A DNA stretch of 64,000 nucleotides, from NCBI GenBank assembly GCA_021432635.1, contig MU270107.1, positions 124,001 through 188,000 of the forward strand. The letters are read 5' to 3'. The notes beneath the pieces were generated by a model that saw only the letters and a list, made by a program, of their open reading frames with translations, was not told the DNA's origin and did no database searches. This DNA comes from Thozetella sp. PMI_491. Its lineage: Eukaryota > Ascomycota > Sordariomycetes > Chaetosphaeriales > Chaetosphaeriaceae. Both the position numbers and the translations under genes were made by a program. Each line of letters begins with the position of its first letter. The first letter of the stretch is position 1. Below, piece by piece: positions 21,146 to 31,987 of this stretch.

Positions 21146-24100
21146 GGTATGATCAAGAAGGGAGCCGCCTATGTCAAACGCCGCAGAGTAGCCCTAGTCA
21201 CGCAACGGGGGGGGAGGCATATGTCCACGACTCTGGATGCCTCCTCCCCCCCTTTCTGCATGCGTCCGGCGCATTCAAAGATCGGAGGGCAGCCCCGCAC
21301 GGTGACTGTGGGTCTGAAGCTCCGGTCCGGCTCGGCCTGCTGCGACTACGATTGCTAGCACGCAGACAAGACACTGTTTCATTGCGCTACTGAATATATC
21401 CATTTGCTCACCGTCCACGCGTCCACGCAGAAGACAGCCTTCGGAAGAGGGCATATGGGACGAGCGTTGTTAGGCGACCCAATGAATGGGTGACTACCTG
21501 GCTCCCGGACGGGGACAGTGCTGCAGGTTTGGAGGGTGTTGCCCTGCCGTGGAGGGCAGTCGATCAAGCTCAAAAGGGCAGGCATATGTCGCACATCCCG
21601 TGTGTCTGTGTGGGAACGGATGGCGTCTGCAGCGGCAGCTAGGCACTGAGCAAGGCCTTCCCAGATCCAGGGGCCTAAGGTATCGGCCGTCGGCCCGCTA
21701 TGCGACCTTTGCATACGTGCGTTTCGCCCCGAGTTCCTACAAGCTTTCTCTTGGTATGCTTGGTATATCGCATGCATCCCATGTCATCTTGGACCATGAT
21801 TCATTTGGTTACGCCGCGCCGGCGCGCCGTCAAAACGGGCTCCGATGCAGGCTTCGTCCACAAGGTGGTTGTGCGCGGGCATCCGCCATATTGATTCGCT
21901 CCATCCCATGTTGGGTTCACTTGCCCTACGTTCGACCTATCGACTGGGCTCGGGGGAAAGGCGAAAGCCTCCTGCCGGAAATAGCAACTTGCTGAGCTGC
22001 ACTTCCACGTTCCACCACGCCGAGAAGGGAGAAATTCCAGCAAGGCCGGGGCGGGATCGGTCGCCAGCCGGCGACCCAGATCCAATCGCCGCCCAACGGC
22101 CAAAAAGCCTGCATGAAGCTGAGGGCGGTTACATTTTCTGCAGCAACCCTACGACCCTTGCTCCTCCGCTGCCGTGCTTCGCTTGTTGGCCGTCGGGTCG
22201 CGCATCTCTGTTGTACGGCTGTGGCAGATAGAACACGGTGGAATCACTTCAACCTAGAGGCTGAGCTTGAATTTGCTCCGAGTCTGCCTCGCAAGAAGCG
22301 TCTCGCCCGCGAGACTGGAGCAGCGAGTGCGGAGAGCAGGCGAGCTGCATTGGACGGAAGAGCATTCAATTGAGAATGCAGCAAGTTGTGAATGGGGGTC
22401 CTAGCCGAAAGCAGTACCCGGGCTCCGCAAGGGCACAGACGAGAAGCGGATGGGAAGGGGACGGGGATGTAGGTAGATAAACTAAATGCTGCAGCGATAT
22501 ACTTTGTCGCCGGCAGGTACATACCCCGAAGGTCCAACGATGACGATAGTCAGGAACCACCACAGACTTGATCGACATCGCAACGCGGGGAAGGCCAAGG
22601 GGCTGAATTTCGAATGCAGTCTGAGGAGTACGTACTGTTATTTCCGTTCAGACGGGGACAGCATCCGACCAGGGCCAAATCAATGGACCAGAGCGCCGTC
22701 TCTATCTATCCGCGGTCGAGACCCTTGTTAGGCGCCATTAGCTTCGCTCGCAAGGGTCTTAATTTTTTTTGGTGAGCCTGGTGTTTGCCACGGTCGCGTT
22801 CTTCATGAATGTGTTGCTAGGCTACCCTCAGGGCCACTGCATCGTCGGCAGGGTGTTCCTGGCGTCGATGCGAAATGCATTCGGACGCACTACATAGGAG
22901 ACGGGCGCTCCTCTCTCGCTCGCCTCTGCTATAGGCGGGCGCGAGCACGAGAACGGCCGAGGGAGCCGGCCTTTGAGGTTGCTTCTGTCCCTGCGTCGCT
23001 GTGGCCATCTGGTGCGGAGATGACGGAGGATACTACGAAGCTAAGAAAGGTTTCTGGAAAGCTGTGGGTATAGCTCGTCCGGTGGCCGCTGCCGATGCTT
23101 GCTAGCGCGTCCCATCGCGTGAGCTTTGCCTCTGGCGAACTCCCCCATCTGTAAGTCGAATTTCGGGATGCAAGGGGGTGGTTACGCCGCGAGTGGGCTT
23201 GCCTCGAATTGAGAGCGAGGGTGAGTCGCAGTCTGCCCTGGGCGATTTCGGGGGACCCGCGCGCCAAGTGCAAATGTACCATGTAGTGTGCACTGGATTG
23301 GCCTTCGCGGCGAGACGAGGTGCAGAAGGCGGCGGCGGTGGCCCTTTAAGGAAAGGGAAAGCAAAAAAGGAAGGAAAAAGGACAGAGGACCGTCCGTGTC
23401 TTGAGCTGTCAGTGTGTGGCTTGAAGTTTGAGGTAGAAGCCCCCCCCCCCCCTTTTTGGCTCCAATTGGCGCCATCAGTGACGGCGGGAGGGCGTGGGTT
23501 GGTCAGTGCTCCCCGGCCAATACCTGGAGCCAGGCTGGAGGACCGGACGGGACGTGCTCCTTGGGATCGCTCCTTCCACCCCAATGCACCGCTGCCCGCC
23601 AACTCATTCTCTCTCGGCCAGAGACAAGCAGGCGTGACAAATTGGCAATCCGCCCGCCCCGTCGAGCGCACTACAAGGCTCCCTGTCCTCGTAGTCCTCA
23701 CGACCAACCCCAATTTTGGCCTGTGTCTGCCTCAGTCTGCGATTCTGCATTGGACTCATGCTTGCTTCTTTGCCAGGGAACCCCTCTCTCTCTGTCCAGC
23801 CTTCCTCACCCTTTTCTCGCTCCTCTCGCTTGCTCGCCCTCCCTGGCCGCCAGTCTCCAGTCCGCTCCCCGTCCCCCCTTCTTCCTCCACCACCCCCCTC
23901 CCCCAGCGCCGCCCCGACCATATCATCATACCTTACCTACCCTACCATACCAATCAAAGTGCCCGCGTTGCCTGCCTCAGGCCTCGCCTGCACCCGCGCC
24001 CGCCCGCACTCACACCCTGCACCTGCTGCACTTGCAATCCCCCCGGGCTAGCTCCACTTTTGGTCAATAATTCGCAAATCTTCCGGGCACCCAGAGTCTC

Positions 24101-24601
24101 CTCGCTCGACCGCACAGGCAATCCTCCAAAAGTAGGCCAAAGGACAGGCTCCCCCCAAATTTTTCTGCGTCCTGCCATTCGTATCTCCTCACGTCCACTG
24201 TGCGGTGCCGTGCCCTCGCCCTTTCTCCCGCCTTCTCTCACGACATCTTCGTCGACCGCGAGCGGCTGTAGTCCTGAATCGCCAATCGTGCTTTGACGAC
24301 CACTTGCGGCCACTTGGGTCCTTGATCTGGTAGCCCCGGTCTCCCAAGCGGCCCCTAATTTGGTCTCCTCACCACTCCACCCTTCTTCCGACAGTCATTT
24401 CGCTCAGCAGCATCGGGCCCTGCCTAGCTGTTTTACTGGCCAGCGCAACCCCCCCTGGAGCTTGCATTCTCCCACAACACCCTCCTTGGATCTGGGCTTC
24501 CGATCCTCCCACAACCAACTCAACCTCTCTCCGCCATCACCATCAATCCGTCGCCGGCCACCCGCCAATTCGATCCCGACCGACGCCATCAATCGATCAC
24601 A
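21146..24601. other. 3.5 kb divergent spacer ADAL / G-beta
   Basis: Promoter regions of both genes. The last 1.1 kb before 24602 is strongly C/T-rich on the plus strand, as in long 5' leaders of fungal signalling genes. A frame of 372 codons (23178-24296) crosses it but begins at GTG, is Pro/Ser/Arg-rich and has no domain. A C-run (about 23442-23452) lies inside. I see no supported gene between 21146 and 23100. Confidence 0.5.
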
Positions 24602-26011
24602 ATGGATTCCCAGGGCCGGTCGAACGAAGTATCGCCTGAGGCGATGCAGGCACGCATCCAGCAGGCGCGTCGCGAGGCGGAGACCCTCAAGGACCGGATC
24701 AAGAGGAAGAAGGACGAGCTTGCCGACACGACGCGTAAGTCGCCGCCCTTCCCCGTCCCAGCCGCCGCCGGCGAAACGTCATTGCCGGCGCCATTGACGG
24801 CCGCCTGTTTTGCGCCTGTCGCTGCCGCTCACCCTCGCCCTCAATTCAATCGGTGCTAACCCTGCCGTTGCCTAGTCCGCGCTGTCGCCCAGCAAGCCCA
24901 CGATGCCATCCCCAAGAACCAGCTAATGAGGACGAAGAGGACATTGAAGGGACATCTTGCCAAGATCTATGCCATGCACTGGTCGACCGACCGGAGACAT
25001 CTCGTCTCGGCCTCGCAAGACGGCAAGCTGATCATTTGGGACGCGTACACCACTAACAAGGTCCACGCCATTCCCCTACGATCGTCGTGGGTCATGACCT
25101 GTGCCTACGCCCCCAGCGGCAACTATGTTGCCTGCGGTGGTCTCGACAACATCTGCTCCATCTACAACCTCAACCAGAACCGCGACGGCCCGACGCGTGT
25201 CGCCCGCGAGCTGTCTGGCCACGCCGGCTACCTGTCGTGCTGCCGGTTTATCAACGACCGGAGCATCCTGACGTCGTCTGGCGACATGACCTGCATGAAG
25301 TGGGATATTGAATCCGGAACTAAGGTGACCGAGTTTGCCGACCACTTGGGCGACGTCATGAGCATCAGCTTGAACCCGACCAACCAGAACACCTTCATCT
25401 CCGGTGCTTGCGACGCGTTCGCCAAGCTCTGGGACATTCGCGCTGGCAAGGCTGTGCAGACTTTCGCTGGTCACGAGTCGGACATCAACGCCATCCAGTT
25501 CTTCCCCGATGGCCACTCTTTTGTTACCGGCTCCGACGACGCCACCTGCCGACTCTTCGACATTCGTGCCGACAGGGAATTGAACGTTTACGGAGTAAGT
25601 GAACCGCCAAGCGAACCCCCTTGAGTATACCTAGAAGCTAGCTAACAGTTTTCCTGCAGTCGGAATCTATTCTCTGCGGCATCACCTCGGTCGCCACCTC
25701 TGTCTCCGGGCGTCTCCTCTTTGCCGGTTACGATGACTTCGAGTGCAAGGTATGCTGAGCGTTACTTCTTCCTGCATGCAAGTACTGATTTGGCCGTAGG
25801 TCTGGGACGTGACTCGGGGCGAGAAGGTCGGCTCCCTTGTCGGCCACGAGAACCGCGTGAGCTGCCTGGGCGTGTCGAACGATGGTATTAGCTTGTGCAC
25901 AGGATCTTGGGACTCGCTGGTAAGTCACTTTAGGTCTCAAATTCCTCGGTGCGCTGGCATCGTTTTTAGCAACCACTAACAACCCCCTAGCTCAAGATCT
26001 GGGCCTACTAG
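24602..26011 (+). CDS. gnb-1: Heterotrimeric G protein beta subunit
   Basis: CDS join(24602..24734,24876..25594,25660..25749,25800..25919,25991..26011), 360 aa. The beta subunit forms an obligate dimer with G-gamma and controls G-alpha signalling for development, mating and virulence in ascomycetes. An N-terminal coiled coil (about 11-44, [19 protein letters not shown]), which binds gamma, is followed by seven WD40 blades with typical ends: KLIIWD, CSIYNL, CMKWDIE, AKLWDIR, CRLFDIR, CKVWDVT and the final LKIWAY. GH dipeptides (LKGHLAK, LSGHAG, FAGHESD, VGHENR) precede the strands. Exon 5 encodes only LKIWAY. All junctions keep frame with GT-AG introns of 50-141 bp. The length is the usual one for Gnb1. 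Followed 9.5 kb downstream, same strand, by its presumed co-chaperone, the phosducin-like protein. Confidence 0.96.
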
Positions 26012-29000
26012 ATACCCCCTGGTTGACGATGATGACGACCGTCTGGATACCCGACTCCGCGCGCCGCTTTGAAAAAACTTCTCGACTGTTTTTGTGCTCT
26101 AATTCTACCCCCGATACGCCTCTTTTTAATCACCGAGGTCTGGCGTAGACAGGATGAAGTCACGATACCTCTTTTTTCATACCTATACCGGCTTTCTCTG
26201 CGAGCCACGTTCTCGGTTTATCCAGCGGTTGACGGATCCGGCAGCTTGACGGTGGCAATTTTGATTTCCCGTGGACTCGCGTTGCCGACATCCCAACGAT
26301 CCACGACACCTACTGCTACCCACGAATGCTCCTAGCTGCCCGTGGATTCCAAGGGTGCCTTTTGGGGATCTGTTCAGTACATCAAGCGCGCCTTTTGTTC
26401 GAGACACGCCTGCCCCGACCTCACCCCGACCTTCCGGAAATTTGACGGGCGTGGGCACTCGGGTCAGCCGCGCCTGAACTTGACTTACCCTCCTGGAATT
26501 GCCCTCTTCGTCTAGTGCAGGAGTTGTTACCCTTGAATGCACCCACTTCTTGCAGAATCCCTTTTAACCTCGTTCATCCATAGTCTCTCATATCTCTGTC
26601 CTCGATTTTCTAGCTTGCCCAAGCCTGGCCGGATAAGGTTGGGATGAGGGAAATATTCTGGGTCGCCCTCTCCATGTGTTGATAAAAAGCCTGGGCAATG
26701 CAAAACGGTCTCTGTGTCTTCTGTTGTGAAGGGGGGAAGTGGAGGAGGGGGAGTGATGATCTCTGGGGGGAGGGGGGGAGGAAAGCTGCAAGAACCTCGG
26801 TGGCGGCTTAGGAACTTTTTTCAGGAGAGGGGGGGATGCATCCTCGATAGGTGGCGGCTTTCAGTACCTTTCTTCTCTCGAGCTCGTGTGCGCTGTCTCA
26901 ACTGGCTCTGAAGGAGAACTTGTCGGGGAAAGAAAGAGACCCCGGATACCATAGAGGCGAGGGAAGGGGCGGAGGGAGAAAGTTGATGATGTGTGATCCC
27001 GAGGCCCGATTCCTTGCCTGTACTATAGTCGTGCTGAATGCTCTGTCCATCCTATCCGTTTATCGTTCCTGCCGGTCGCTCCCGAGTGTGAAAGTCTGCC
27101 GAGTCAGGGTAGGGCTTTGGGCATGTCTTGAGTTTATACGGACGGGAGTAGCTGCAACCCGAAGGCAGAGAGCATATGGTCTCGTTGCGCGGTCCTGGTC
27201 ACTTTGGACCCCTTTATGCCAACTGGGACTAGGCCCCTCGTGCTCGTGGCAAGTATTGCAAACGAGCATTGCCGACTGGTAGTTCCCATTGACGGCGGGT
27301 ACTCCGGTAGACTACTGCAAGACATCTGGGTCCCGGGCAGCATCGTCGAAGCAATCTAATGCAGATTTGACATCTGGAAGGGGTCCTATGGGGACTAAGT
27401 GCAGACTAGCACACCCTGGCCGGAAGGTGCCGTAGCTTGAACACACGGCACCAGACATACACTGTACCGAGCATGTCTCAAAGTAGCTCGAGGCTGGCGC
27501 GGCAGCGCCTGCTGGGGCGATTAGGAAAATGCATGCGATGTCAGGGGTGGCATGTTGATTCGCATAGATGCTCACATGTGCAGGGCCCCCCCTTTCCCAA
27601 TACATTTCAACAAGGGGTTCACTTGGGGGAGACATATCTTTCCATCCTGCCGGGATCCCCGAGTCGTGTCTGAATGAAAAACAGCGATAGCATCAACTGC
27701 TTGGATGCTCATCCATATTTGCCACTACCTTGGCCAAGATGGAAGCATGGAAAAGAGGGTTCCTGGCAGCATATATAGTGCTGCTCCACCTAGCTGATTG
27801 CTCTAGTGTCTGACTAGATTGGCCCTTCTGTCCATATCGCCGGCCTACCGGTACTACGCCATTGTTCTTACTACTCTACAAACTGTAGTAGGAGAGTAGT
27901 ATCATAAGACGCATGGTAACATGTTCGGATCTGCATGTGGAGCAAACGACACCTACCCCAGGACCCTGAATTCGACCCATGCCCAGCAAGGTTCGGCGAG
28001 TCGCGTGGCCCCAGAGCCCAAGGCATAGCATGTCCCCATTAAGAAGCCCTGAGGGAGCACTAAGCCTACTGATCTGGCACTGACAGGACACCGATATACT
28101 GCAAGTTCACGGACACTGGTACTGTACTCGCTCGTATGAGGCATAGGTCCAATGGGTCGAGGCTGGGGTGGATGAAAAGTACGATGCTCTGGATGAGTAT
28201 GACGTGGCGTAGCGAGCGAGCCATCTGCGCCGTTTAAACACTACATGGCTCCTTCGACTCATGAGAAATGGATGGTTACGATAGTGTGATCTAATGCAAG
28301 CAAGGCCCGTCTTAGGAAGCATGGTGGCAACCTGGGTTGGGGTTTATCGAACTGGGATCGGATCCCACGTGCTGCTGTTGCATTGAAGGAAGAGACGGTG
28401 GTAGGCATGGAGCGGTTAGGAAACATGAGGATGCCAACAGGTAGGCACCTTGCTGCTGGGGAACGGCGTGGCCGGCTGGGCTTGCATATGTCGCGTGTCA
28501 AGGGGTCCACGAATGTGGCCCCCAGATTCTATACAGACTTCGTCGTGCTTGCAAGGAGGGCCCCAGCTGCAAGCGACTAGGTAAGCGTCCGCCATCGACA
28601 TGTGCTAGCTAGCGGTAAGAATGGGGAGAGAAGGACAATAAGTGAGGCCAGGCGTAGAGGAGGGAGGGGTGTGATGGGACGAGGATCTTCCCCACAGGTT
28701 CCGGGAGGAACTCCTAGTGGCATTCGCCGGCGAGAGGATGAAACAAGCGCCTGAAACGTGGCCGAGCTGGCCTGCAGTGGATAGCAATGCTCTTTGGCGT
28801 GGCGAACGGAAGAGTCGTGGTACTGAAACGTGCAGGTTCAGTCGATATATAATTTTTTTTCTTGGCAATATCCAAATATGGCTAGATACATTATACTAGT
28901 TATCCACACTGTGTAGCTTTGTACATTCATCTTAGCAGCTTAGAGCACAATATAGAGCGGCAGCTTAGGGTGGGGGCATCACTCACTACTCTCGTGAAGC

Positions 29001-29264
29001 ACCACCTTTAGACACAACTTTTCTGGCATTGCTCTGCTTTGGTAGCAGCCCGATATCCTCCTTTGCCCGCTATCTGCTTATCTGGGTGCATGAATTGATT
29101 TGGTACGTCTCTCCCCGCCACTTGGCGGCTGGTACTATCCAGGCGGTCGCCACAGGGAGGCTTGAGAGTCCGATTTCGCCGCCCATAACAATACTTGTCT
29201 GTGCTGTGCTGTGCTGTGCTGTGCAAAAGAGAGAGGAGGCAAAGAAAGTTATGTTACTCACAGA
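26012..29264. other. 3.3 kb spacer downstream of G-beta
   Basis: The first about 600 bp are probably G-beta 3' UTR. The rest is mixed composition without coding-type codon use. A hairpin-forming inverted repeat lies at about 27869-27900 and a CTGTG pentamer array near 29199-29224. No RNA gene recognised; tRNA box motifs were looked for and not found. Confidence 0.45.
29199..29224. repeat. (CTGTG)5 pentanucleotide repeat
   Basis: Five tandem CTGTG/TGTGC units just downstream (relative to the minus strand) of the small ORF at 29265-29483. Confidence 0.9.
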
Positions 29265-29483
29265 TTAACAACTGCCCCAACCGCCCAGATTGCGCTTCAG
29301 CGCTTTGAGCGCCGCGCGCTCGGCGCTCTGGCGGTAGACCGCCCGCAAGACGGCCTCCTCGGCGCGGACGAGCGCCTCGCGGGCACGGGCCAATTTGGCC
29401 TCGGCGACAGCGTCGCCGGCGGCAAAAACCCGGTCGTAGGCGGAGGGCTTGGCTAGGCGGGCGGAGGGGCCGCGGCCGGGCAT
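29265..29483 (-). CDS. Possible small Ala/Arg-rich ORF or terminal exon, unrecognised
   Basis: A 72-codon frame whose third positions are strongly C/G, like the genuine exons here and unlike the surrounding spacer. The product is helical and Ala/Arg/Glu-rich (LARAREALVRAEEAVLRAVY), likely coiled coil; no domain recognised. The frame remains open upstream into a trinucleotide repeat at 29486-29555 that would be read as Ser and Asn homopolymers, so the ATG at 29483 may be internal and this could be the last exon of a longer minus-strand gene. In the +1-shifted frame, an upstream ATG (MPPRCFMSPLFSSK) reads Gln runs into a stop, so repeat slippage may have broken or re-phased the gene. A chance GC-rich frame cannot be excluded. 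Confidence 0.35.
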   Translation of the reverse strand: MPGRGPSARLAKPSAYDRVFAAGDAVAEAKLARAREALVRAEEAVLRAVYRQSAERAALKALKRNLGGWGSC

Positions 29484-29485
29484 CT

Positions 29486-29555
29486 GGTTGTTGCTGTTGT
29501 TGTTGTTGTTGTTGTTGTTATTGTTGTTGTAGCTGCTGCTGCTGCTGCTGTTGTT
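29486..29555. repeat. Compound trinucleotide repeat (TTG)n(CTG)n
   Basis: About 14 TTG-type units followed by five to six CTG units on the plus strand. On the minus strand it reads as Asn/Ser or Gln homopolymers depending on frame and abuts the small ORF ending at 29265. Confidence 0.95.
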
Positions 29556-30332
29556 TTGACGAGAACAGAGGAGACATAAAACAGCGTGGCGGCATGTTTT
29601 TAAGGCTCCCTGTTGACTTCAACATCCAGAAGGTGCACCGCAAGTGTGTCCTTCTCAAAAATCATCTCAGTATTCTGGAGAGGCAGGTATTCTGGAGAGG
29701 TAGGCGGTTGCGATGGGGACCGAGACGGTGTCATCCTCGACAAGCCGTTGGCAACTGACGCGTGGGATCGCTCGTGGCTAGGAAGGTGCAAAAGCCGAAG
29801 CCAAAATCGGCAAGAAGGTGTCTACTCTGGCAGTCAAACTTCTTGCTGCGATTTACTTTCCCTATCAAGCTGCAGTGGAGGCATTATGGTAGGGCTGAGG
29901 CCTGTAAGATATCATCACCATCTGGCGTGTATACTTTGCCTTCGAAATTGTCCGAGACAGTTGTACTATGCAATGCACCTTGATGGCCCATATCCATGAG
30001 TAGCCCGAAGTAAAAGAGTCTGTTCTGGTCACCGACTGCGTAAATACCCTACTACATGGGCTGAAAACATATATACCATGGGTGGGGAGGGTAGGCCACC
30101 AACCCGAAGCTGGTGCCGTAGGTGGTGAAGCGCGAAGCTTGCGAAGAACCACCGCACGACATAGACTTCGGCAGGCCCACCATCCGGCAAACCATCCATC
30201 GGAGATGCAGACCGGTATACATGTATTCCTTTTATTTCTCCCCCTTCCCCCCTCCCCCCCTACGCCCTCGTCTACAATTTCCCCCTCCCATTCCTGCATC
30301 GCGACACTACCCCCCTCTTAGTCTATCCCACC
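29556..30332. other. Spacer and promoter region upstream of the F-box gene
   Basis: Contains a short imperfect tandem duplication (ATTCTGGAGAGG units at about 29674-29702) and, immediately before 30333, a pyrimidine-rich leader (about 30225-30330) with C runs. No supported gene. Confidence 0.45.
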
Positions 30333-31987
30333 ATGTTGTCTCCCTCACTGGGCAAGAAGCCATGGGATAGCTTACCTGGCGAAATCCGTCTTCTCATCTT
30401 CCGAAGCTTGATGCAAGACGGTTGCACGCTGGCTCACCTAGCCGCCGTGTCTCGAGCGTGGCAGACAGACCTCGAGCGATACAACTTTGCTCGCATCAAA
30501 CTAACCCCATCGCGCCTCAAGGATTTTGGTTCTATAATCCGTCGCAATCAGGCTCTCGTACGCTATATCTGGTTCTGCTTAGAACTAGACGACTATAATT
30601 GCACCCAGTGTGCGCCTAGATCCGGAATGCTCACAAACGAAGAGCGGGAAGCGGCATTCACTGTTAGCGACACAGAACACTGTCCTATTACCACGGCCTT
30701 CCAGAGTTTATTCTCGATTCTCAGCGTATGGGATCAAGACAGCGAATTAATGCTTGATATTAGTATTTACTCGCCTAGTGACGCCCAACATTGGTTTCCC
30801 TATCTAACCTTTGTACCTGATACCCCTTCCGGTAGGCTAGAGGGTAGTGGCCTAGAGCCGACCATAACAGACCAAGGCTATCACGACCCTCTACACGGCT
30901 GGGTTACTGGTTTTCGACACTCAGCTCCCCCTCCGGAGGCCATCTATAAAGTTTTCCATTCTGTTATGGAGGAGGGACCGTTTGATAGTGACCAGTTAGA
31001 GTTCCAATGGTGGGATCAGCTCCCGTCAGTCTCGGCAGTTACTAGGATACTTCTCCGGCAACAGAACCGCCGGAGATGGAAGCCAAGCGCGCTGGCCCAT
31101 ATGTTGGCCCGTTTTCCCCGACTCAAGGAAGTCTATTATGAGCCCTGGAGGGAATGGGGTTTTTTACAGCGCCATACGGATAAAGGTGAGTATAATTATC
31201 CTTTATCCTCTAATAATTGCTTATGCTTCTTTCTATTAGTTGGCTATAGCTTACCACTTATATTCATGGCCTAGAATACCTATATCTTTTCGAGTCGATC
31301 CGACATGGCCACTATCCTCTTAAAAAGCTGGTGGTCTTTGAGAACTTTAACCAACAGTACCCAGTATTTATGCAGCGATTTCAGTTCGGGGAGGACTTGA
31401 GCGACTGCGACGGTATTCGTAACCCAGCCCCGGCAGTTAGCCGAATGATTGCACTCGCCAGCCTCCCGCTAGAGCATCTCGCCGCCTCCTTTATTATAGA
31501 CGCCAGTCATTTCTTCGCCATTGACCCCTCTTGGGAGTGGCCTAACCTAATCTCGCTGGTATTGACTTCCCGACTCCTCACGCCGGAAGAGAATTCCACC
31601 GAGATAGGCGCTCTACTACAGACAGCGGCGGCGGCGGCCCTCAAGATGCCACGGCTAGAAACCATGGAGATCTGGAACGGACAAAAAGGATTGGCGGCGC
31701 TCTTCCAGTATCGCGTGTTCCGTGGTTCACAGGAAGCCAAGATTCTTTGGAGGGGCACATGGAAACATCACATAACACCCTCTGTCCTTCAGGCTTGGGA
31801 AACCGTCGGACATCTAGATGCTGGTGGGAGACTCGATTTGGTCCAGGAACAGGTGGAGGAAGCAGCCATCCAGTCGCACGGCGATGCCTTGCACCACCTA
31901 AGGCTCTCTAGCCAAGCCATTCGGCCTGTCTCTTTACAGCAGGTCCGGAGGGAACAAAAGGCGCTGGAGGGCGTGGAGACTGTGTAA
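30333..31987 (+). CDS. F-box domain protein of unknown target
   Basis: CDS join(30333..31185,31275..31987), 521 aa. An F-box lies at the N-terminus (about 9-50: KKPWDSLPGEIRLLIFRSL, then LAAVSRAW), the Skp1-binding module of SCF ubiquitin ligases. The remainder resembles the large fungal family of F-box proteins with a conserved mid-region (FPRLKEVYYEPWREW, then KEYLYLFESIRHGHYPLKKL and VVFENFNQQYP); I think of it as DUF6546-like. The 89-bp intron starts GTGAGT. Of two possible acceptors, TATTAG at 31239 gives a stop after 11 codons, whereas CCTAG at 31274 restores the family motif TDKEYLYLF, so the latter was chosen. Codon use is less C-biased and the DNA more AT-rich than its neighbours, typical of fast-evolving accessory F-box genes. 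Substrate unknown. Confidence 0.8.

Noticed and set aside
23178-24296. 372-codon plus-strand frame upstream of the G-beta gene
   Set aside because: Begins at GTG, is Pro/Ser/Arg/Thr-rich, overlaps the C/T-rich leader of G-beta and shows no domain or coding-type third positions.
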